DNA of 10,428 bases, from positions 1 through 10,428 of the forward strand of contig DKRV01000046.1 in the NCBI GenBank assembly GCA_002472405.1, given 5' to 3'. A program made the position numbers and the translations under genes. This document shows positions 6,120 to 10,428 of the stretch, one piece after another. Under the pieces are notes generated by a model. It saw nothing but the letters and a program-made list of their open reading frames with translations. It was not told the DNA's origin and ran no database searches. This DNA is from Clostridiales bacterium UBA7273 (GTDB lineage Bacteria; Bacillota; Clostridia; Oscillospirales; Oscillospiraceae). The first letter of the stretch is position 1, and every line of letters begins with the position of its first letter.

Positions 6120-7408
6120 TGGTTGCTGCTGTATTGTTCGCATCATTTGCGGTTCTCCTTCTTATAGGCGCTCCGATCGCTGTGTGCCTGGGTATATCGA
6201 GCGTTGCCTCGATGCTGGTGCTCGGCGCGGGCCGTCCCATAGATTCCGTTCTCGGAACCATTCCTCAGCTTGTTTCCGCTGCGACGAGCAAAACCGTTTT
6301 GCTCGCTATCCCGTTCTTCATTCTTGGCGGCAATATCATGGATAAGTCCGGCATATCGGCAAAGCTTATCCGCCTTGCCGAAACCTGCGTCGGTCATTTC
6401 CGCGGCGGCGTTGCAATGGTGTGCGTTATTGTTGCGTGCTTCTTCGCCGCTATCTCCGGTTCGGGTCCGGCAACGGTTGCCGCCCTCGGTCTTATACTCA
6501 TTCCCGCACTTATAAAAACCGGCTATAAGCCCGCATTTTCGGCAGCACTTATGGCGGCTGCGGGTGCAATAGGCGTTATCATTCCGCCGTCTATAACCTT
6601 CGTCGTATACGGCTCTATTTCCGATACATCCATCGGCGATCTGTTTATTTCCGGCGTTGTTCCCGGCCTCCTTATGGGTCTGACGCTCATCCTTGTAACG
6701 CTCATTCTCGGACGTAAAAGCGATCTTATCAAAATGCCGAAAGCAACATGGAAAGAGCGCTGGACAGCGTTCAAGGATGCATTCTGGGGTCTGCTGATGC
6801 CGGTCATCATCCTCGGCGGTATCTACGGCGGTTACTTCACTCCGACCGAAGCCGCGGCTGTTTCCGCTGTTTACGGCCTGTTTGTCGGCGTTGTTATCTA
6901 TCGCACGATCAAGTGGAAAAACTTTGTCAAAATACTCATTGATACTGCGGTCACCACATCTACCGTTATGTTCATCACCGCGGCAGCAACGCTGTTTGCT
7001 TACGTCCTGACCCGTGCAAGGCTCGATGTTGCGATCTCCAATCTGCTCATAGATATTGCAGGCGGCAACACGATTATATTCCTGCTTATCGTAAACGTTG
7101 TTCTGCTCATTGCAGGCTGCTTCCTCGATTCGACTTCGGCGCTGTATATATTCACGCCGCTGTTCATCCCTGTCGCTCAGCAGCTCGGAATCGACCTTGT
7201 ACATTTCGGAACTATTATGATAGTCAACCTTGCTATCGGCCTGTACACGCCTCCTGTCGGCGTAAACCTCTATGTTGCCTGCGGCATCGGCGGAGTGGAC
7301 CTGAAGGAAATATCGAAGGCTGCCATTCCTCTGATAATTGCATCGCTTGTAGTCCTGCTGCTTGTAACGTATATACCCCAGCTGTCCCTGTTTATGCTTG
7401 GCGGCTGA
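6119..7408 (+). CDS. dctM: TRAP transporter large permease DctM
   Basis: This 429-residue polytopic membrane protein is the ion-coupled transport subunit, full length for the family, with about a dozen hydrophobic segments. Signature motifs are present in both internal repeats: ISGSGPATVAALG (112-124), IIPPS (154-158), GGYFTPTEAAAVSAVY (237-252) and GLYTPPVGVNLYV (374-386). The Ser/Gly and Thr-Pro-Pro loops correspond to the Na+ and substrate sites of TRAP permeases. The ATG overlaps the dctQ stop (TAATG); AGGAG at 6104-6108 inside dctQ serves as its RBS. The substrate cannot be read from the permease. No damage is seen, in contrast to dctP. Confidence 0.95.
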   Translation: MVAAVLFASFAVLLLIGAPIAVCLGISSVASMLVLGAGRPIDSVLGTIPQLVSAATSKTVLLAIPFFILGGNIMDKSGISAKLIRLAETCVGHFRGGVAMVCVIVACFFAAISGSGPATVAALGLILIPALIKTGYKPAFSAALMAAAGAIGVIIPPSITFVVYGSISDTSIGDLFISGVVPGLLMGLTLILVTLILGRKSDLIKMPKATWKERWTAFKDAFWGLLMPVIILGGIYGGYFTPTEAAAVSAVYGLFVGVVIYRTIKWKNFVKILIDTAVTTSTVMFITAAATLFAYVLTRARLDVAISNLLIDIAGGNTIIFLLIVNVVLLIAGCFLDSTSALYIFTPLFIPVAQQLGIDLVHFGTIMIVNLAIGLYTPPVGVNLYVACGIGGVDLKEISKAAIPLIIASLVVLLLVTYIPQLSLFMLGG

Positions 7409-7429
7409 TTTGAACTAAGGAGAATATCA

Positions 7430-8467
7430 ATGAAAGTTTTAATGATCGGAGCCGGGGACATTGCTAAGTCCCATGCCAGAGCCGTTGAGAAGCTTGGCGG
7501 CGAGATTGTGGGCGCTTTCGACGTAAGCGAGAATGCGCTCAAGTCCTTCAAAAAAGAGTTTTATTGTGATGTGATAAGCTACGAGCAGATCCCGGAGTAT
7601 GTCGAAAAGGCAGACTATGCAGTCATTTCGACGCCCCCGACGAAGCGCCTTGACTATGTTGAGATGGTTCTGTCAAAGCATGTTCCGCTGTATCTTGAAA
7701 AGCCAATTGCCACGACTCTGGAAGATGCAGAGAAGATAGTTGCCATGGCAAAGCAGTATGACGCGAAGATAATCGTCGGCTTTGCCCACCGCTTCCGTCC
7801 TGCGTTTGTCAAAATGTACGATATGGTCAAGTCCGGCATGTTTGGCGACCCCGTCAACGTTTTCAGCTACCGTGTCGGCGCAGGCTTCGGCTACGGCAAG
7901 AACAATGCCATGTATGGCAACTCCTGGCGCACCGACCCCAAGCTCGCATGCGGCATGACTATCGAGTCTGTATCGCATGAGTTTAACCTCCTGACATCGC
8001 TGGCAGGCGAGTTTGATACCATCGCCTGCAACGTCAAGGGAACCATAAGCAACGTTCCGCAGTTCGACACGAACTCGACCATGGTCATTAGATGCAAAAA
8101 CGGCGCAGTCGCCTCGATAATGACAAGCTGGAGCTCCGGTGCCGGCGCAAACCTCAAGGGCTATATCGGAACAAACGGCAGTATTCTGCTGCGCGGCCGC
8201 AACATGTTCGAGTTTGACTCTCTTACATATAAAACAGTGGATATGGATCATGAGGAGAGCATCACATTTAATGATTCCTATGATCTCAACAAGGACGAGG
8301 TCATCTATCATGTCCACGTTTACTTCCAGGACTGCCTGAAGAACAACAAGCCTGTTGAGATCGGCGGCCTGTCTGAGGGCATGAAGGTGCTCAAGCTCTC
8401 TAACGCAGCTCTCGAATCCGCTAAGGAGCAGAAAACCATAGCTCTCGGTGATTACTACACCCTTTAA
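7430..8467 (+). CDS. Gfo/Idh/MocA-family NAD(P)-dependent oxidoreductase
   Basis: This 345-residue cytoplasmic dehydrogenase is of family-typical length. The N-terminal Rossmann fold has GAGDIAKSH (7-15); Glu90-Lys91-Pro92 is the family EKP motif with the catalytic lysine, and GFAHRFRP (117-124) follows. The C-terminal alpha/beta domain has SVSHEFNLL (180-188), in which His183 matches the conserved catalytic-site histidine. Members oxidise or reduce sugars, inositols, sugar acids or their derivatives at a hydroxyl/keto carbon; the substrate cannot be assigned. An AAGGAG RBS (7417-7422) is 7 nt before the ATG, and only 21 bp separate it from dctM, placing it in the TRAP operon. It is the likely first enzyme acting on the imported solute. 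Confidence 0.93.
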   Translation: MKVLMIGAGDIAKSHARAVEKLGGEIVGAFDVSENALKSFKKEFYCDVISYEQIPEYVEKADYAVISTPPTKRLDYVEMVLSKHVPLYLEKPIATTLEDAEKIVAMAKQYDAKIIVGFAHRFRPAFVKMYDMVKSGMFGDPVNVFSYRVGAGFGYGKNNAMYGNSWRTDPKLACGMTIESVSHEFNLLTSLAGEFDTIACNVKGTISNVPQFDTNSTMVIRCKNGAVASIMTSWSSGAGANLKGYIGTNGSILLRGRNMFEFDSLTYKTVDMDHEESITFNDSYDLNKDEVIYHVHVYFQDCLKNNKPVEIGGLSEGMKVLKLSNAALESAKEQKTIALGDYYTL

Positions 8468-8482
8468 GCAAGGAGGATACAA

Positions 8483-9307
8483 ATGAACGAAAAAGTCAGT
8501 ATGCTCAAAGAAAAAGCAAAAGAACTCAGAAAAACGGCGCTGACGATGATTTTCGAGGCACAGTCAGGCCACCCCGGCGGTTCGCTGTCGTCAGCCGACA
8601 TCGTGACGGCTCTGTATTTTTCCGAAATGCACGTTGATCCGAAAAATCCGCAGTGGCCTGACAGAGACAGATTTGTTCTTTCAAAGGGCCATGTCTGCCC
8701 GATCCAGTACGCGGCGCTCGGCAGCCTCGGATTTTTCCCGGAGGAAGTGCTGCACACCCTGCGTCAGGAAGGCTCTATGCTTCAGGGTCACCCCAGCATG
8801 CTCAAGTGCCCCGGCATAGATATCTCCACCGGCTCTCTCGGCCAGGGAGCTTCCTGCGCCGTCGGTATGGCACTTGCAGGCAAGCGCGACCATAAGGACT
8901 ATCGCGTGTTCACGCTCCTCGGCGACGGTGAGATGGACGAGGGCATAGTCTGGGAAGCAATGATGAGCGCAAACCGTTATCGGCTTGACAATTTCGTCAT
9001 GATAGTAGATAATAATGGTCTCCAGCTCGATGGTCCCTGCGATCAGATCATGCCGCATATCGACCTGAGCGCAAAGGCGGCAGCCTTTGGCTTTGAGGTC
9101 TATGATATCGACGGACACGACATGCAGCAGATACTTGACGCTTTCGATAAAATACGCGCAGCCAAAAACGGCAAGCCCAAATTCATCAATGCAAAAACCG
9201 TTAAGGGCAAGGGCGTTGATTTCATGGAAAATCAGGTTTCGTGGCACGGCACGGCTCCCAATGCCGAGCAGTATGCCGACGCAATAGCGCAGATAGACAG
9301 GAGCTGA
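8483..9307 (+). CDS. Transketolase, N-terminal (ThDP pyrophosphate-binding) subunit
   Basis: This 274-residue protein is the first half of a split transketolase, a two-carbon (ketol) transferase that uses thiamine diphosphate. Transketolase histidines are present in order: SGHPGG (His30), SKGHVC (His70), QGHP (His103) and SWHGTAPN (His255). The ThDP/Mg motif is GDGEMDEG (147-154) with NN at 177-178. All cofactor and active-site residues expected in this half are present, so it should be active with the adjacent C subunit. A near-perfect AAGGAGG RBS (8470-8476) is 6 nt before the ATG; the gap from the oxidoreductase is 15 bp. Split transketolases often sit in sugar-catabolic operons of Firmicutes and may act on unusual ketose phosphates. 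Confidence 0.95.
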   Translation: MNEKVSMLKEKAKELRKTALTMIFEAQSGHPGGSLSSADIVTALYFSEMHVDPKNPQWPDRDRFVLSKGHVCPIQYAALGSLGFFPEEVLHTLRQEGSMLQGHPSMLKCPGIDISTGSLGQGASCAVGMALAGKRDHKDYRVFTLLGDGEMDEGIVWEAMMSANRYRLDNFVMIVDNNGLQLDGPCDQIMPHIDLSAKAAAFGFEVYDIDGHDMQQILDAFDKIRAAKNGKPKFINAKTVKGKGVDFMENQVSWHGTAPNAEQYADAIAQIDRS

Positions 9308-9311
9308 GATC

Positions 9312-10247
9312 ATGGAAAAAGGTAAAATGATAGCTACTCGCGACGGCTTCGGCGACGAGATCGTTGAAGTCGGCAAGGAAAATAAGGATATCTATGTGGT
9401 TGACGTTGATATCGGCAAATCCTGCAAGACCGCAAAGTTTATGAAGGCTCTGCCGGAGCAGTACGTCAATGTCGGCATTGCCGAGCAAAACGGCGCCGCG
9501 CTCTCGGCCGGACTTGCCACCACCGGCAAGATCCCGTTTGTTGTGACCTATGCGGTGTTCGGCTCACTGAGAATGTGCGAAATGATCCGACAAGAGATGT
9601 GCTACACCAATCTCAATGTCAAGATTGCATGCTCTCACGGCGGCGTTACCCCGGCAAATGACGGCGCAAGCCATCAGGCGATAGAGGATCTGGGCGTTCT
9701 GCGCACCATTCCGAACATCACCGTTATTCAGCCGGCAGACTACGTTTCGGCAAGAAAGCTCGTCCGTGCCGCAGCCGAGACCTACGGCCCGATGTATCTG
9801 CGCTTCACGCGCGACGCCGTTCCCGTCATTTATGACGAGGATCAGGAGTTTACCATCGGTAAGGCTGTCCGGCTGCGCGACGGTAAGGACGTTGCGATAA
9901 TCGCGATTGGCGATACGGTGCGCCTTGCGCTGGACGCCGCACGCGAGCTTGAGAGCAAGGGCATAAGCGCAAGAGTGCTCGATATGCACACGCTCAAACC
10001 GCTGGATAACGAAGCTGTCGATGCCTGCATTAACGATATCGGCAAGATAATCACCGTTGAAGATCACAACATCATAAACGGTCTTGGCAGCGCGGTGTGC
10101 GAGCGCACAGCCGAGGCAGGGAAGGGCAAGGTCGTGCGCATCGGCATACAGGACTGCTTCGGCCAGTCCGCGCCGTATGAGCGCCTGCTTGCCGTCAACG
10201 GCATTACGGTTGAGAATATCGTTGAAAAAGCAATGAAAGGATTTTGA
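9312..10247 (+). CDS. Transketolase, C-terminal (pyrimidine-binding) subunit
   Basis: This 311-residue protein is the second half of the split transketolase, with the pyrimidine-binding domain (about 1-170) and the transketolase C domain (about 180-305). Catalytic Glu58 is in GIAEQN. Residues that in classical transketolase hold the acceptor phosphate have counterparts: Arg10 (ATRDGF), Ser37 (IGKSCK), His109, His121 (ASHQAIED) and Arg167. That supports phosphorylated sugar substrates, although residue equivalence is by eye. It starts 4 bp after the N-subunit stop with AGGAG (9299-9303) lying in the end of that gene, so the two subunits are translationally linked. DXS is excluded by length and the split layout. 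Confidence 0.95.
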   Translation: MEKGKMIATRDGFGDEIVEVGKENKDIYVVDVDIGKSCKTAKFMKALPEQYVNVGIAEQNGAALSAGLATTGKIPFVVTYAVFGSLRMCEMIRQEMCYTNLNVKIACSHGGVTPANDGASHQAIEDLGVLRTIPNITVIQPADYVSARKLVRAAAETYGPMYLRFTRDAVPVIYDEDQEFTIGKAVRLRDGKDVAIIAIGDTVRLALDAARELESKGISARVLDMHTLKPLDNEAVDACINDIGKIITVEDHNIINGLGSAVCERTAEAGKGKVVRIGIQDCFGQSAPYERLLAVNGITVENIVEKAMKGF

Positions 10248-10249
10248 TT

Positions 10250-10428
10250 ATGCCACTGGTAACAACCAAGGAAATGTTCAGCAAGGCCTACGCAGGCGGA
10301 TACGCCGTAGGCGCATTCAATGTCAATAACATGGAGATCGTGCAGGGCATCACAGAGGCCGCCGCAGAGCACAAAGCTCCGGTCATCCTCCAGGTGTCCA
10401 AGGGCGCGCGCGCATACGCAAACCATAC
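10250..10428 (+). CDS. Class II fructose-bisphosphate-type aldolase (3' partial)
   Basis: Only the first 59 codons are in the window. MPLVTTKEMFSKAY, GAFNVNNMEIVQG (21-33) and ILQVSKGARAYANH (46-59) are the standard N-terminus of zinc-dependent class II aldolases of the FbaA/GatY group, which cleave ketose bisphosphates to dihydroxyacetone phosphate plus an aldehyde. The metal and catalytic residues lie further on and cannot be seen, so fructose-, tagatose- or other ketose-phosphate specificity is open. AAAGGA (10236-10241) is 8 nt before ATG 10250, and the start is 2 bp after the transketolase C stop, so it belongs to the operon. Confidence 0.9.
   Translation, partial: MPLVTTKEMFSKAYAGGYAVGAFNVNNMEIVQGITEAAAEHKAPVILQVSKGARAYANH

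Noticed and set aside
6143..7204. 353-codon open frame on the minus strand across dctM
   Set aside because: The product is highly charged, low-complexity and unlike any family; the plus strand encodes a textbook DctM.
8483..10247. Specific assignment to the sulfoquinovose transketolase pathway
   Set aside because: Split transketolase alone is not diagnostic. The window shows no sulfosugar isomerase, sulfonate exporter or sulfoacetaldehyde/sulfolactaldehyde enzyme.

Overview
The window looks like a gut-type Clostridia chromosome (Oscillospiraceae/Ruminococcaceae-like). This is inferred from the Gram-positive lipoprotein signal on the binding protein, strong AGGAG-type ribosome binding sites, moderate GC, and the style of the genes; no rRNA or marker gene is present to fix the taxon. 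It has two unrelated parts joined at a recombination junction.

Part A (1-3154) is the right end of an integrated mobile element, most likely a prophage. One very large open frame (1-3036, open at the window edge) encodes the C-terminal part of a giant phage-type protein. About 90 bp after its stop lies a 26-bp remnant of an RNA gene 3' end (3129-3154) with a T-loop and a terminal CCA. It best matches the 3' end of tmRNA (ssrA). The T-stem is broken just where sequence to its left becomes unrelated, so this is read as attR of an element that entered the 3' end of ssrA. Two 10-bp direct repeats (3061-3082) just inside the junction look like integrase arm sites. A rho-independent terminator at 3157-3190 is probably the original ssrA terminator.

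Part B (3192-10428) is chromosomal: an RpiR-family regulator gene with its own terminator, then a promoter region with a perfect 9-bp inverted repeat abutting a good sigma-A promoter, then a co-directional catabolic operon. The operon order is TRAP transporter (dctP, dctQ, dctM), a Gfo/Idh/MocA oxidoreductase, a split transketolase (N and C subunits) and the start of a class II fructose-bisphosphate-type aldolase cut by the window edge. Gaps are short or overlapping and each gene has its own strong RBS. The only large intra-operon gap is the 84 bp between the original dctP stop and dctQ, which holds a perfect 17-bp hairpin.

How the genes probably work together (inference): the TRAP system imports an acidic or polyhydroxylated solute by a Na+-coupled mechanism, the oxidoreductase oxidises or reduces it, and transketolase plus aldolase split the carbon chain into glycolytic and pentose-phosphate intermediates. 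RpiR senses a phosphosugar-type effector. The substrate is not identified. A kinase, isomerase or dehydratase needed to join the steps may lie beyond the right edge.

The oddest coding feature is dctP. An in-frame TAA (5343-5345) stops it at 292 residues, yet the same frame continues for 47 clean codons of family-like C-terminus. It is either a recent nonsense mutation or an assembly error; other genes here use TAA as a true stop, which argues against code reassignment.
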